This document shows, in pieces, positions 45,341 through 55,276 of a stretch of 59,581 bases of DNA. Position numbers and translations under genes: made by a program. The DNA is from Blautia sp. MSJ-9 (GTDB lineage: Bacteria; Bacillota; Clostridia; Lachnospirales; Lachnospiraceae). Location of the stretch: NCBI RefSeq assembly GCF_018919065.1, contig NZ_JAHLQG010000015.1:1-59581 (forward strand). Direction: 5' to 3'. A model generated the notes under the pieces. That model was not told the origin of the DNA. It did not search any database and was given only the letters and a program-made list of their open reading frames with translations. Each line of letters opens with the position of its first letter. Within the stretch, counting starts at the first letter, position 1.

Positions 45341-45416
45341 CGGAAACCCTCCTTTTTACTCATATCAGAGATTCAGCCAATAAAGCGGAAATTTGTGATC
45401 CGCCTTTACAATTCAA

Positions 45417-45452
45417 ATTCCGGGACACCTTTCATGTATGATGCCCCGGAAT
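45417..45452 (-). promoter_or_regulatory. Intercistronic hairpin after the binding protein gene
   Basis: TTCCGGG(G)CATCA and GGTGTCCCGGAA form a strong stem with no T run, between the SBP stop and the first permease. Such hairpins commonly stabilise the upstream SBP message and let it exceed the permease message. Confidence 0.6.
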
Positions 45453-45516
45453 TCTGTCACAGGAAATTCGAAACTTTTTTATGGAGTTCAGCAAACTCCG
45501 CAGTCACAATTACTGA

Positions 45517-46791
45517 TTAGTAAATATCTGCCTGGAAGTTATACTGCTCTACAGCCTGATCCAGAGCTTCATCTACTTCCATACCTGTAAGTACGTTCTG
45601 TAATGCAGTTGCAAACTGATTGCTGAGGATCGGATAGTATACAGATACAGGTCTTGCTTTTGCTGTGTTCTGTAACTGATAGCTGAATACGTTCAGTGGT
45701 TCTTCATTGAATGCGTCAATTTTCTCAAATGCAGAACTTCTTGCAGGCGGCATTGCGTTTGCTTCGTACATTCTTGCACTGGCATCTGTGCTTGTCATAA
45801 AGCGAATCAGCTCTGCTGCGCCTTCTTTTTTCTCATCAGAGCAGTTGCTGCTCATTGCAAATGTCCAGGAACCACAGGCAGATGCCGGAGTAGAATTCTC
45901 ATCATAAACAGGCATTGGCATCAGACCCCAGTTAATATCATATTTTGCAAGATTACCTGGTTCCCAGGATCCTGTCAGAGCCATTGCAGCCTGACCAAGT
46001 TCAAAGCTGTTCTCTGCAGGTGTTGCACTTGCATATCCATTGTCTGCCATGTCCTTGATCCAGTTAAATACATTCTTAGTTGCATCACCGTTAAGGAAGC
46101 CTTCTGCTGTTTCTCCGTCTTTGTCCAGTACGCTGCTGTCCTGAGAGTAGATCAGTGGAAGGAAGAAGTAGATACATGTCTCATCTTTTGCATCCAGAGA
46201 CATTGTGATTCCATAGCAGTCATCTGTTGTCAGTTTTTTAGCTGCATCCTCAAGCTGTGCAAGAGTCCATGGTTTTTCTGCTGTAGCAGGCTCAATTCCT
46301 GCTTTTTCAAACATATCTTTGTTATAGAAAATACCTACAGAGGAGTCCATAGCACCTAATGTATATAATTCATCATTGTATGTACCCTGCTGGATAATAG
46401 ACGGGTTGAAATCAGCTAATTCGTCTTCTTTGAAATAATCACCGATCGGTACGATTGCATTTGCATCTGCATACTGTGCAACTGCAACGCCATCTACTGT
46501 GAATACATCCGGAAGTCCGCCGTTTGTGATCGCTGCATTGACTTTATCATTATATCCGCCTGCGTCACCGCTTCTTGCGATCTGAGTTAAAGTTGCATGA
46601 TAAGTTCCCTCATATTCCTTATTAAATTCATCGATCAGTGTTTTATAAAGCTGTCCTTCCGGTGAGTCTGTCTCATGAACCCAGATAGTAAGTTCTTCTG
46701 CATCTGCTGCAGAAGCTGTAACAGCTGTTGTGCTGAATACAGATGTCATCATAGCTGCTGCCATTACTACGCTCAATACTTTTTTCTTCAT
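45517..46791 (-). CDS. Sugar ABC transporter substrate-binding protein
   Basis: A 424-aa family 1 solute-binding protein. Its signal peptide (MKKKVLSVVMAAAMMTSVF...) ends in ASA|AD and has no lipobox cysteine, unlike most Gram-positive binding proteins. The mature part shows LPDVFTVDGVAVAQYAD and the usual FNWIKDMADNGY and ALTGSWEPGN segments. GGAGGACGAACA precedes ATG 46791; the frame open to 46869 includes an operator and is leader. With the GH32 enzyme the ligand is most likely sucrose or fructo-oligosaccharide. Confidence 0.92.
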   Translation of the reverse strand: MKKKVLSVVMAAAMMTSVFSTTAVTASAADAEELTIWVHETDSPEGQLYKTLIDEFNKEYEGTYHATLTQIARSGDAGGYNDKVNAAITNGGLPDVFTVDGVAVAQYADANAIVPIGDYFKEDELADFNPSIIQQGTYNDELYTLGAMDSSVGIFYNKDMFEKAGIEPATAEKPWTLAQLEDAAKKLTTDDCYGITMSLDAKDETCIYFFLPLIYSQDSSVLDKDGETAEGFLNGDATKNVFNWIKDMADNGYASATPAENSFELGQAAMALTGSWEPGNLAKYDINWGLMPMPVYDENSTPASACGSWTFAMSSNCSDEKKEGAAELIRFMTSTDASARMYEANAMPPARSSAFEKIDAFNEEPLNVFSYQLQNTAKARPVSVYYPILSNQFATALQNVLTGMEVDEALDQAVEQYNFQADIY

Positions 46792-46835
46792 TGTTCGTCC
46801 TCCTGATTTTTGAGTTTGGTTATGTGAATTGATTT

Positions 46836-46847
46836 TGAAACGTTTCA
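46836..46847. promoter_or_regulatory. LacI operator O3 in leader
   Basis: Perfect palindrome TGAAACGTTTCA, about 45 nt before the SBP start. It may also serve as a catabolite (cre-like) site. Confidence 0.6.
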
Positions 46848-46951
46848 TCTTTGCTTTTATTTTTTGCATTCACAAAAGTATTTTTCCATCTGCCGGATTC
46901 AGATAAGCACTTTTATGAATGCATTATTGATATCAATGATTGCTTCAAAAA

Positions 46952-46963
46952 TGAAACGATTCA
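46952..46963. promoter_or_regulatory. LacI operator O1 at the transcript start
   Basis: TGAAACGATTCA, just downstream of the predicted transcription start. Confidence 0.75.
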
Positions 46964-46975
46964 TTTGATGGTTTT

Positions 46976-47004
46976 ATTATATAGTTGAAACGATTCATAG
47001 TCAA
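46976..47004 (-). promoter_or_regulatory. Promoter of the fructan operon with operator O2
   Basis: TTGACT (46999-47004), 17 nt, TATAAT (46976-46981) on the minus strand. A second TGAAACGATTCA (46986-46997) fills the spacer, so bound repressor would block RNA polymerase directly. Confidence 0.85.
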
Positions 47005-47213
47005 GAGACAATTATGCTGTTTTTTACTTTTCTAATATTTTCAACAATATTATATATCTTTTTTTATATATTATGCACAAAGCGCAGTACTTTTTACAAA
47101 ATAATAAGAGCAAAAAAGAAGCTCTCTGCCTATGCAGAATAGAACAATCTACGTCCGGCAATCCCGAACTGATTTATCCTGCTTAAAGCAAAAGGCTTCT
47201 CCTGTTTATACCA
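47005..47213. other. Gap between kinase operon end and fructan promoter
   Basis: No gene. A weak minus-strand hairpin CTGC/GCAG followed by CTTCTTTTTT near 47113-47140 may end the kinase operon. Confidence 0.4.
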
Positions 47214-48428
47214 TTATGCCTCTTCATAGGACTTCTCCCATATCTCCGAGAACACTGCCAGAGGGCAGTCCGTCAGGAGACACATAAGAAGGAAACATTC
47301 ATAAGGATTCACTATGTAGATTTCGCCCATTCCGCATCGAAGCAGAATGTCCTGAATCTCATCAAGGAAATGTTTGTATCTGTTAAATGGATCATCATCC
47401 TCCATCTCCTGCGATACAATAAAAAACTCCAGAGTAATCAGGTCAAAACGCTCTACCGGAAGCTTATGATTCAGAATATTGGTAATCCGCTGCCTGCTGA
47501 AACGCTTCTGACTGAAATGTTTTGCCAGAATGGAGGCGGACATTTTCTTCAGGTTACCCATTTTATTGATGGGGATTCCACTGCAGATTACTTTTTCCAC
47601 ATCAGAAGGTGTGATCCGCTCTGCTGTCCACACCTTATCCCCACCTTTTTCCTCTTCATCATGCTGATAGAGCCCGGCGATGATCTGCTTCGCATGATAT
47701 AGAAGCTTCGTAAATTCCTGAAAGGCCTGACTCTTCTCAGATATGGGATCTACTCTTTTTGATTTCAGGCGGGCAAGATAATCAATCAGCTTCTCCTCTG
47801 TATCAAGACACAGATTACTTCCGCATAAAACCTGAGTGTTTTCCACTTCTACAGGAGCAAGTGCTTCATATTTTTTCTTCAGTTCCTCTGCCTTGTGATA
47901 CCCCTGCTGCGTACTGTAACAATACCAGTAGATCACCTCGTCTGGATTGTGGAAATCAAAATCCTGTTCTTTCAGTACTCTTGTCAGGAAATCCGACACA
48001 TCCTCAGTGGTCATTTTCAACCCAAACCCCAGAAGAAAAACTGTCTCTCTTTTTACAGATGCCTGATTCAGCCAGTTATTTACCAGTGCCGACAGTTTTG
48101 TAGAGGTAGGATTCATGGACTTTGGCGTATAAGTTTCCTTAAAGGAATCCACGATAATCTCCTTATACACTTCCTGCGGAACCTCCGAAAAGGGTTCTTC
48201 CAGCTCTGCCCTTTCATAAATATATCTCTTCAGATGGTCGCCAAAGGACACCAGTTCCATCTCTTTATATAAATAGTGGAAAATAACATCCGCATCTTCG
48301 TCTTCAAAACTGTCCAGGCTTACCACCTGCCGAAATCTCTGTGCCGCCCTTCTGGTAAATTCATACTCCTGTACTTTATCAAACGCAACATTCTGTTCAA
48401 AATCCAGATCCTGCATACGGTTCTTCAT
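47214..48428 (-). CDS. Unknown protein coupled to kinase/phosphatase
   Basis: A 404-aa soluble protein with no recognised family. It is rich in acidic and helical segments; the part around residues 290-335 (SASILAKHFSQKRFSRQRITNIL) resembles a helix-turn-helix. It starts 13 nt after the PP2C gene with GAGGTGGGG as ribosome site, so it is the third gene of the kinase operon. It is a good candidate substrate or effector of the kinase (inference). Confidence 0.75.
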   Translation of the reverse strand: MKNRMQDLDFEQNVAFDKVQEYEFTRRAAQRFRQVVSLDSFEDEDADVIFHYLYKEMELVSFGDHLKRYIYERAELEEPFSEVPQEVYKEIIVDSFKETYTPKSMNPTSTKLSALVNNWLNQASVKRETVFLLGFGLKMTTEDVSDFLTRVLKEQDFDFHNPDEVIYWYCYSTQQGYHKAEELKKKYEALAPVEVENTQVLCGSNLCLDTEEKLIDYLARLKSKRVDPISEKSQAFQEFTKLLYHAKQIIAGLYQHDEEEKGGDKVWTAERITPSDVEKVICSGIPINKMGNLKKMSASILAKHFSQKRFSRQRITNILNHKLPVERFDLITLEFFIVSQEMEDDDPFNRYKHFLDEIQDILLRCGMGEIYIVNPYECFLLMCLLTDCPLAVFSEIWEKSYEEA

Positions 48429-48441
48429 GCTGCCCCACCTC

Positions 48442-49260
48442 TCATTTTTTATCTTTCAGATTTTTCATCCATTCTTTCATTCTGCGGACTGTATCCAGCT
48501 TCTGTACTTCACAGAGCACGATCGTCACATTATCTCTCCCACCTTTTTGGAGAGCATTTTTAAGAAGATCATTTACGATCTCCGAGATTTCCATATCCTG
48601 TGACAGAATCGCCTCTATCTCACTGTCCGAAAGCATATCTGTTACTCCATCTGAACACAGAAGATATCTGTATCCCTCCTTATGCTCGATTTCTGTCACA
48701 GAAGGTTCCAGTCTCTGCAGCTCTTCAGGAAGTCCAAGATACTGGGTTAACGGGGCTTTCCCAACTGCCGTACCACCAAAAACATGGTCTGTGGAAATCT
48801 GCTGAAGCTTACCGCCATCCATAAAATAAATCCTGCTGTCCCCAAGATTGCAGGCAAACATAGACTCTGGTGTAAAGAGGAGCATCGCCATTGTGCTTCC
48901 CATGCTCCAAATATGATGCTCTGTTCCATATCTGCATACTGCCTGATTCATCTTCTCACATACATCGTCTATAAAATCTTCCGGCATATCCCTCAGCATT
49001 CTTTTATTTGTATTATAAAATTTTCCAAATTCTTCTGATGCAAGAAAGGCTGCAATCTCGCCGCAGCTTTCTCCTCCCATACCGTCAAATACCGCCATTG
49101 CCGGTACTCTGTTACCCGAAATAATCTTTGAGCAGATACCCTTTGTTCCTTCATTGTTCACCGGAAGGGATTCCCCAAAACACCAGAAATTATCTTCATT
49201 ATTTGCCCGGATATTTCCCGTATGGCAGGTATATGCACATTCAATCTGATACATTGCCAT
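48442..49260 (-). CDS. PP2C-family protein phosphatase
   Basis: A 272-aa PPM/PP2C Ser/Thr phosphatase with its metal-binding motifs: AVFDGMGGESCGEIAA, NLGDSRIY, LCSDGVTDMLSD and GRDNVTIVL. It reverses phosphorylation by the kinase whose gene it overlaps by 20 nt. Two ATGs (49260, 49254) are possible; no strong ribosome site separates them. Confidence 0.94.
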   Translation of the reverse strand: MAMYQIECAYTCHTGNIRANNEDNFWCFGESLPVNNEGTKGICSKIISGNRVPAMAVFDGMGGESCGEIAAFLASEEFGKFYNTNKRMLRDMPEDFIDDVCEKMNQAVCRYGTEHHIWSMGSTMAMLLFTPESMFACNLGDSRIYFMDGGKLQQISTDHVFGGTAVGKAPLTQYLGLPEELQRLEPSVTEIEHKEGYRYLLCSDGVTDMLSDSEIEAILSQDMEISEIVNDLLKNALQKGGRDNVTIVLCEVQKLDTVRRMKEWMKNLKDKK

Positions 49261-51148
49261 TATCTGTCTTTGTTCCTTCTCCCTTCAATGCTTTCAATGA
49301 ATTGTTCCAGTATTTCTCGCCACGTTTCACGAATTCCTCATTATCTTTTTCGTTATCGTGACATTTTCCATTGGAATCGATCCATCTTATCAGTTCGCCG
49401 TCGTTATAATAATAATATTCTGAAGTTTCATCATACCAGATATATGCAAAGAATAACTTCTCTCCCCAGTAGAAATATTCTTCATAAACTCCATCTCCGG
49501 ATTCTGCCGGATAGACCAGAGCTTTCATGCATTCACTCTCAATATCCAGATTTCCATCTGCCTGCTGAGTGGTCTTTACCCTTCTCAGATATCGCAGAAC
49601 AGTTCCTTCTGTTCCAACCCAGTCGTAACTGTTCAGATTATCTGTGATAGTTGTTGCCTGCTCCTTGATCGTATCCAGAGCTTTGGAGAAATCTTTGGAT
49701 CCGGATTTTGTGGAGCTGTATTTCTCATCATCCAGAATTGCGATCGGATTATCCTCCTGTCCTTCCTGAGCATGATCTGTACTTACTCTGTAATAGACGG
49801 CGGCCATCATAAGTATCGCTGTACCTGCCACAATTGCAAGCAATGCCCTGCGCAGCAGCTGTTTCTTCCTGCGTCTTCGCTTTCTGGCTTCCACAGCACG
49901 CGCAGATCTTATCGCAACTGTTTCTGATGGCGTTTCCTGTGGCTGTATTTTCTGTTCTGCTACAACTGACATTGTTTCTTTATCTGTAAAGCTGCTCGCC
50001 GGAACATTGTTTACAGCACGTTTTCTTTTTGCAGCATTCTGAAAATCTGATGTTTTTTTATTTCCCCGGATATTCTGTACTGACGTATTATGCACTGTAC
50101 TTTTTCGTACATTTTCGGCATCTGATGTAATATTCTGTGCTGCTCTGCCATTCTGTGCAGTTGCACTATATGATTCTGTTTTATCCGTTCCTGCTTTTTG
50201 AACACCGTTTTGTAACTGCCGGATTCTGCCAGATCTTCCATTTTTCAGATCATCCAGCACACTATAAAGCTCCTCCGGTGTCTGATATCTCTGTGCAGGA
50301 TCATAAGCACAGGCCTTCATGATAATACGGGCAAACTGTGTTCCTGCATCCACAGGTGCACTCATCTGCTCTCCTGCAACACGCTTATTTAATGCATTTT
50401 CCTTATCCCTGTAAGTGATAAACTGTTTTTCCAGACTCATAAATGGCAGTCTGTTATGATTCATCAGCCTGTACAGCACAATCCCAAGAGAATAAATATC
50501 TACCCTGCTGTCATATTTCTCACCTTTATACATCTCAGGCGCCATATAAGAGTAAGTACCTTTCTTGGAAAATCTGCTCATGGTTCGCTCAAGTTCACGT
50601 GCAATTCCGAAATCTCCAAGCTTAAAATCGCCAAATCTGGATACAAAAATATTCTCCGGCTTGATGTCCCTGTGAATGATCTTAAGTTTCCGGCAATATT
50701 CCAGTGCCTTACTCAAATCCATTCCCAGCTTTATTACCTCTTTCTCAGTAAGCTGCTTTTCCGCACAGTAATCCATAAAACTTGTCAGATATTCCATCCT
50801 TATGGAAATCTCCCATCCAATGGCATCCAGATATTCCATAACCTTAAAATCTTCTACAGAGACAATGTAGGAGTTTCCTCGAAAGTACTCCATGGTACTG
50901 ATCTCCTGAATACATTCCTCAACCAGATTCTGAAAATACTGTCTTGTGGACTGCTCATCCCCTGTTTCAGAACGCACGCTGTTCAACTCGCTCTGGCTTC
51001 CGGGTATATTGATGATCTTGATAGCAGAATAGAAAGATTTTCCACGTTCTGTTCTCTGTGCCTTATACACCTTTCCAAAAGAGCCTTCGCCGATTTTCTC
51101 TATAATTTTCCATTCCGGCCATGCTGAAACCGGAAGTTCTTTATCCAT
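49241..51148 (-). CDS. Ser/Thr protein kinase, membrane-bound, no PASTA repeats
   Basis: A 635-aa kinase. The kinase domain (about 8-280) shows the P loop IGEGSFGKVYKAQ, AIKII, IIHRDIKPENIF, GDFGIAR and APEMY. A low-complexity juxtamembrane region of about 130 residues follows, then one helix (about 433-453) and an extracytoplasmic domain of about 170 residues rich in Tyr/Trp. PASTA repeats, usual in PrkC/StkP, are absent. GGGGAGG precedes ATG 51148; the ATG at 51181 is too far upstream of it. It acts with the PP2C phosphatase. Confidence 0.93.
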   Translation of the reverse strand: MDKELPVSAWPEWKIIEKIGEGSFGKVYKAQRTERGKSFYSAIKIINIPGSQSELNSVRSETGDEQSTRQYFQNLVEECIQEISTMEYFRGNSYIVSVEDFKVMEYLDAIGWEISIRMEYLTSFMDYCAEKQLTEKEVIKLGMDLSKALEYCRKLKIIHRDIKPENIFVSRFGDFKLGDFGIARELERTMSRFSKKGTYSYMAPEMYKGEKYDSRVDIYSLGIVLYRLMNHNRLPFMSLEKQFITYRDKENALNKRVAGEQMSAPVDAGTQFARIIMKACAYDPAQRYQTPEELYSVLDDLKNGRSGRIRQLQNGVQKAGTDKTESYSATAQNGRAAQNITSDAENVRKSTVHNTSVQNIRGNKKTSDFQNAAKRKRAVNNVPASSFTDKETMSVVAEQKIQPQETPSETVAIRSARAVEARKRRRRKKQLLRRALLAIVAGTAILMMAAVYYRVSTDHAQEGQEDNPIAILDDEKYSSTKSGSKDFSKALDTIKEQATTITDNLNSYDWVGTEGTVLRYLRRVKTTQQADGNLDIESECMKALVYPAESGDGVYEEYFYWGEKLFFAYIWYDETSEYYYYNDGELIRWIDSNGKCHDNEKDNEEFVKRGEKYWNNSLKALKGEGTKTDNGNVSD

Positions 51149-51253
51149 ATTGCACCTCCCCTTCTGTTCTGTTTTATTCATTATCTCTCTATAATTAAAC
51201 GAATCTGACAGATTCCTGACTTCTGCCAGTTTCTTTTTTCTTCAGATTATTAC

Positions 51254-51350
51254 AATACATTATGAAAAACAGGCAACAGCAACTACAGCGACCAACAACA
51301 ATGTAAAAATATCGCAATTTATCACCTGCTCATAATGTATTGGTATTATA
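51254..51350 (-). promoter_or_regulatory. Kinase operon promoter and structured leader
   Basis: An extended -10 (TGT-TATAAT, TATAAT at 51345-51350) starts a leader of about 190 nt. Right at the start, AATACATTATGA (51330-51341 on the minus strand) is matched by its exact inverse at 51254-51265, 64 nt further, helped by AGG/CCT inside. The leader could fold into one large closed loop. No known riboswitch motif is recognised. Confidence 0.5.
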
Positions 51351-51418
51351 ACACAAAAAACAATTTCTTTGTACTTTTCTCTTTTTTCGCCTATGGAATC
51401 TTCTGGACGCGGACCAAA

Positions 51419-51470
51419 CAAAAAAGAGAACTATCCTGCCGGCAAAATTGCCGACATAGATAGTTCTCTT
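51419..51470 (-). terminator. rpoBC operon terminator
   Basis: A 12-bp stem AAGAGAACTATC/GATAGTTCTCTT with inner GGCAA/TTGCC pairs, followed by TTTT on the minus strand. Confidence 0.88.
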
Positions 51471-51512
51471 ATAATTTACTTCAAATCAATCCGGATAAAA
51501 ACATCCGCTGAA

Positions 51513-54500
51513 TTATTCATTGTCTTCTGTATCGTCTGCATCCTCAGCCATATCATCAGCTTCGTCCTCATCGGATTCTTCAACATCGAATTCTTCGTCT
51601 TCCGGAAGTTCTTCATCCATTGTGATCATCTCATCATCTTTGATTTCTTCATCTTCCGGAAGTTCTTCAGCTATATCTTCAACCTTTACTTCCGGTTCAG
51701 GCATTGTGCTGTTGAGTCTTACATCTCTGTAGCGTTTCATACCGGTACCTGCAGGAATCAGTTTACCGATGATTACGTTCTCTTTCAGACCGATCAGCGG
51801 GTCAACTTTACCCTTGATAGCGGCTTCAGTCAGAACTTTAGTTGTTTCCTGGAAGGAAGCGGCTGACAGGAAGGAGTTTGTAGCAAGAGATGCCTTGGTA
51901 ATACCAAGCATAACCTGTTTTCCATCTGCAGGCTGTTTGCCTTCTTTTTCCATCTGCTCGTTAACGTCCTCGTATTCAAGGAAGTCAACCAGTGTTCCAG
52001 GAAGGAATTCTGTATCTCCGTTATCTTCGATACGGATTTTCTTCAGCATCTGACGAACGATAACTTCGATATGCTTATCGCTAATCTCAACACCCTGGAG
52101 ACGATATACACGCTGTACTTCACGGATCATATAATCCTGAACTGCACGTACACCCTTAATTCTCAGGATATCATGCGGATTTACGCTACCTTCTGTAAGT
52201 TCATCACCGGCTTCAAGAATCTGTCCGTCTGTGATCTTAATACGGGATCCATAAGGAATAAGGTAAGTCTTAGATTCACCTGTCTCCTGATCTGTAACGA
52301 TAACTTCACGTTTCTTCTTAGTGTCATTAATAACAGCAACACCAGGAATCTCTGTGATGATGGCAAGACCTTTCGGCTTTCTTGCCTCGAAAAGCTCCTC
52401 GACACGAGGAAGACCCTGTGTGATATCTCCACCGGCAACACCACCACTATGGAAGGTACGCATGGTAAGCTGTGTACCTGGCTCACCGATAGACTGAGCA
52501 GCGATGATACCAACAGATTCACCAACCTGAACAGCTTCACCTGTTGCAAGGTTCGCACCGTAACATTTCGCACAGATACCAACTTTACATTTACATGTAA
52601 GGATTGTACGGATCTTAACTTTCTCAATAGATCCGCCGGTCTGATTGTCCACGCCCTCTCTCATGATGCGGGCAGCACGTTTCGGTGTGATCATATGGTT
52701 AGCTTTTACGATAACTTCGCCATCTTTATTTTTAATTGTCTCACAGGAGAAACGACCTGTGATACGTTCCTGAAGTCCTTCGATCTCTTCTTTACCGTCT
52801 GTAAAAGATTCTACATACATACCTGAGATCTCATCTCTGTTCTCACAGCAATCTGTCTCACGTACGATCAGATCCTGAGAAACGTCAACCATACGTCTTG
52901 TCAGGTAACCTGAATCGGCTGTACGAAGAGCGGTATCGGACATACCTTTTCGAGCTCCATGCGCAGACATGAAGTATTCCAGTACGTCAAGACCTTCACG
53001 GAAGTTTGACTTGATAGGCAACTCGATCGTATGACCGGTTGTATCGGCCATCAGTCCTCGCATACCCGCAAGCTGTTTGATCTGTTTATCGGAACCACGG
53101 GCACCGGAGTCAGCCATCATGAAGATGTTGTTGTATTTATCAAGTCCGGACAGCAGAGCATGTGTCAGCTCATCGTCAGTCTTCTTCCATGTATCAACAA
53201 CTTCTTTGTAACGCTCTTCTTCAGTGATAAGACCACGTTTGTAGTTCTTTGTGATAAGGTCTACAGTATCCTGAGCCTGTTTGATCATCTCCGGTTTCTG
53301 TGGCGGAACGGTCATATCGGCAATAGCAACAGTCATGGCTGCACGTGTGGAATACTTGTAACCTGTAGCTTTGATCGCATCAAGAACCTCAGCAGTCTTT
53401 GTAGCACCGTGAGTATTGATAACCTTTTCAAGAATCTGTTTCAGCTGTTTCTTAGCTACCAGGAAGTCTACTTCAAGGAGAAGTTCATTTCCAGGAATGC
53501 TTCTGTCTACGAAACCAAGATCCTGAGGAAGGATTTCGTTGAACAGGAAACGTCCAAGTGTAGATTCTACGGTACCGGTCAGAACGGATCCATCCGGCAT
53601 TGTCTTGCTGCAGCGAACGTGAATTCTAGACTGCAGTGTGATTACTTTATTCTCATAAGCAAGAATTGCTTCGTTTACACTCTTGAAGTACTTACCTTCA
53701 CCCTTGTTTCCAGGTCTCTCCTGAGTCAGGTAGTAGATACCAAGTACCATATCCTGTGAAGGAACGGCTACAGGACCACCATCGGAAGGTTTCAGCAGGT
53801 TGTTCGGTGATAACAGAAGGAAACGGCACTCTGCCTGAGCTTCCTGTGAAAGCGGAAGATGTACGGCCATCTGGTCACCATCGAAGTCAGCGTTGAATGC
53901 GGTACAAACCAGCGGATGCAGTTTGATCGCTTTACCTTCTACAAGGATCGGTTCGAATGCCTGGATACCAAGACGGTGCAGTGTAGGTGCACGGTTCAGC
54001 ATAACCGGGTGTTCTTTGATAACGTCTTCGAGAACATCCCATACAGCCGGCTCCAGCTTCTCAACCATTTTCTTAGCGTTCTTAATGTTGTGTGAAGTTC
54101 CGTTAGCAACAAGTTCTTTCATAACGAAAGGTTTGAACAGCTCGATCGCCATCTCTTTCGGAAGACCACACTGGTAAATCTTAAGTTCCGGTCCTACAAC
54201 GATAACGGAACGTCCGGAATAGTCAACTCGTTTACCCAGAAGGTTCTGACGGAAACGTCCGGATTTACCTTTCAGCATATCGGAAAGAGATTTCAGAGCT
54301 CTGTTTCCAGGACCTGTTACAGGACGTCCACGGCGGCCGTTGTCGATCAGGGCATCTACTGCTTCCTGAAGCATACGTTTCTCGTTGCGGACGATAATAT
54401 CCGGTGCACCTAATTCCAGAAGTCTCTTCAGACGGTTGTTACGGTTGATGATTCTTCTGTAAAGATCATTTAAGTCAGATGTAGCAAAACGTCCGCCATC

Positions 54501-55259
54501 CAGCTGAACCATAGGACGAAGATCCGGCGGGATTACAGGGATAACTGTCATGATCATCCACTCAGGACGGTTTCCTGACTCACGGAAGGATTCTACAACT
54601 TCCAAACGTTTGATGATTCTGGCACGTTTCTGACCTGTAGCATCTTTTAATTCTTTTTTCAGTTCTACAGAATCTTTCTCAAGGTCAATTGCTTCCAGAA
54701 GCTCTTTGATAGATTCTGCACCCATACCTACACGGAAATCATATCCATAAGCCTCACGGGCATCCTGATATTCTCTCTCTGTAAGTACCTGTTTGTACTG
54801 GAGTCCGGAATTAGCCGGATCCAGTACGATATAGTTAGCAAAGTAAAGGACTTTCTCCAGAGTTCTCGGAGAAATGTCAAGGATCAGACCCATACGGGAC
54901 GGAATTCCTTTGAAATACCAGATGTGGGATACCGGAGCAGCCAGCTCGATATGTCCCATACGCTCTCTACGTACAGAGGATTTGGTAACTTCTACACCAC
55001 ATCTGTCGCAGACAACGCCTTTATAGCGAATCTTTTTGTACTTTCCACAGTGGCACTCCCAGTCCTTGCTCGGTCCAAAGATTCTTTCACAGAAAAGTCC
55101 GTCTTTCTCCGGTTTCAAGGTACGGTAGTTGATGGTCTCAGGTTTTAAAACCTCGCCTCTTGACCACTCTCTGATTTTCTCAGGGGACGCCAGTCCGATT
55201 TTGATGGCATCGAAAGTCATTGGCTGATATGTTTCATTGGCGTTAGTTGTTTCTGCCAT
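51513..55259 (-). CDS. rpoC: RNA polymerase beta' subunit
   Basis: A 1248-aa beta' subunit. Zinc-binding motif near the N terminus ([20 protein letters not shown]), catalytic [12 protein letters not shown] (Mg2+), trigger-loop region, and a very acidic C-terminal tail of about 60 residues. It lacks the large insertion seen in proteobacteria, as expected of Firmicutes. It starts 17 nt after rpoB. Confidence 0.99.
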   Translation of the reverse strand: MAETTNANETYQPMTFDAIKIGLASPEKIREWSRGEVLKPETINYRTLKPEKDGLFCERIFGPSKDWECHCGKYKKIRYKGVVCDRCGVEVTKSSVRRERMGHIELAAPVSHIWYFKGIPSRMGLILDISPRTLEKVLYFANYIVLDPANSGLQYKQVLTEREYQDAREAYGYDFRVGMGAESIKELLEAIDLEKDSVELKKELKDATGQKRARIIKRLEVVESFRESGNRPEWMIMTVIPVIPPDLRPMVQLDGGRFATSDLNDLYRRIINRNNRLKRLLELGAPDIIVRNEKRMLQEAVDALIDNGRRGRPVTGPGNRALKSLSDMLKGKSGRFRQNLLGKRVDYSGRSVIVVGPELKIYQCGLPKEMAIELFKPFVMKELVANGTSHNIKNAKKMVEKLEPAVWDVLEDVIKEHPVMLNRAPTLHRLGIQAFEPILVEGKAIKLHPLVCTAFNADFDGDQMAVHLPLSQEAQAECRFLLLSPNNLLKPSDGGPVAVPSQDMVLGIYYLTQERPGNKGEGKYFKSVNEAILAYENKVITLQSRIHVRCSKTMPDGSVLTGTVESTLGRFLFNEILPQDLGFVDRSIPGNELLLEVDFLVAKKQLKQILEKVINTHGATKTAEVLDAIKATGYKYSTRAAMTVAIADMTVPPQKPEMIKQAQDTVDLITKNYKRGLITEEERYKEVVDTWKKTDDELTHALLSGLDKYNNIFMMADSGARGSDKQIKQLAGMRGLMADTTGHTIELPIKSNFREGLDVLEYFMSAHGARKGMSDTALRTADSGYLTRRMVDVSQDLIVRETDCCENRDEISGMYVESFTDGKEEIEGLQERITGRFSCETIKNKDGEVIVKANHMITPKRAARIMREGVDNQTGGSIEKVKIRTILTCKCKVGICAKCYGANLATGEAVQVGESVGIIAAQSIGEPGTQLTMRTFHSGGVAGGDITQGLPRVEELFEARKPKGLAIITEIPGVAVINDTKKKREVIVTDQETGESKTYLIPYGSRIKITDGQILEAGDELTEGSVNPHDILRIKGVRAVQDYMIREVQRVYRLQGVEISDKHIEVIVRQMLKKIRIEDNGDTEFLPGTLVDFLEYEDVNEQMEKEGKQPADGKQVMLGITKASLATNSFLSAASFQETTKVLTEAAIKGKVDPLIGLKENVIIGKLIPAGTGMKRYRDVRLNSTMPEPEVKVEDIAEELPEDEEIKDDEMITMDEELPEDEEFDVEESDEDEADDMAEDADDTEDNE

Positions 55260-55276
55260 GTATTCTTTCCCCTTTC

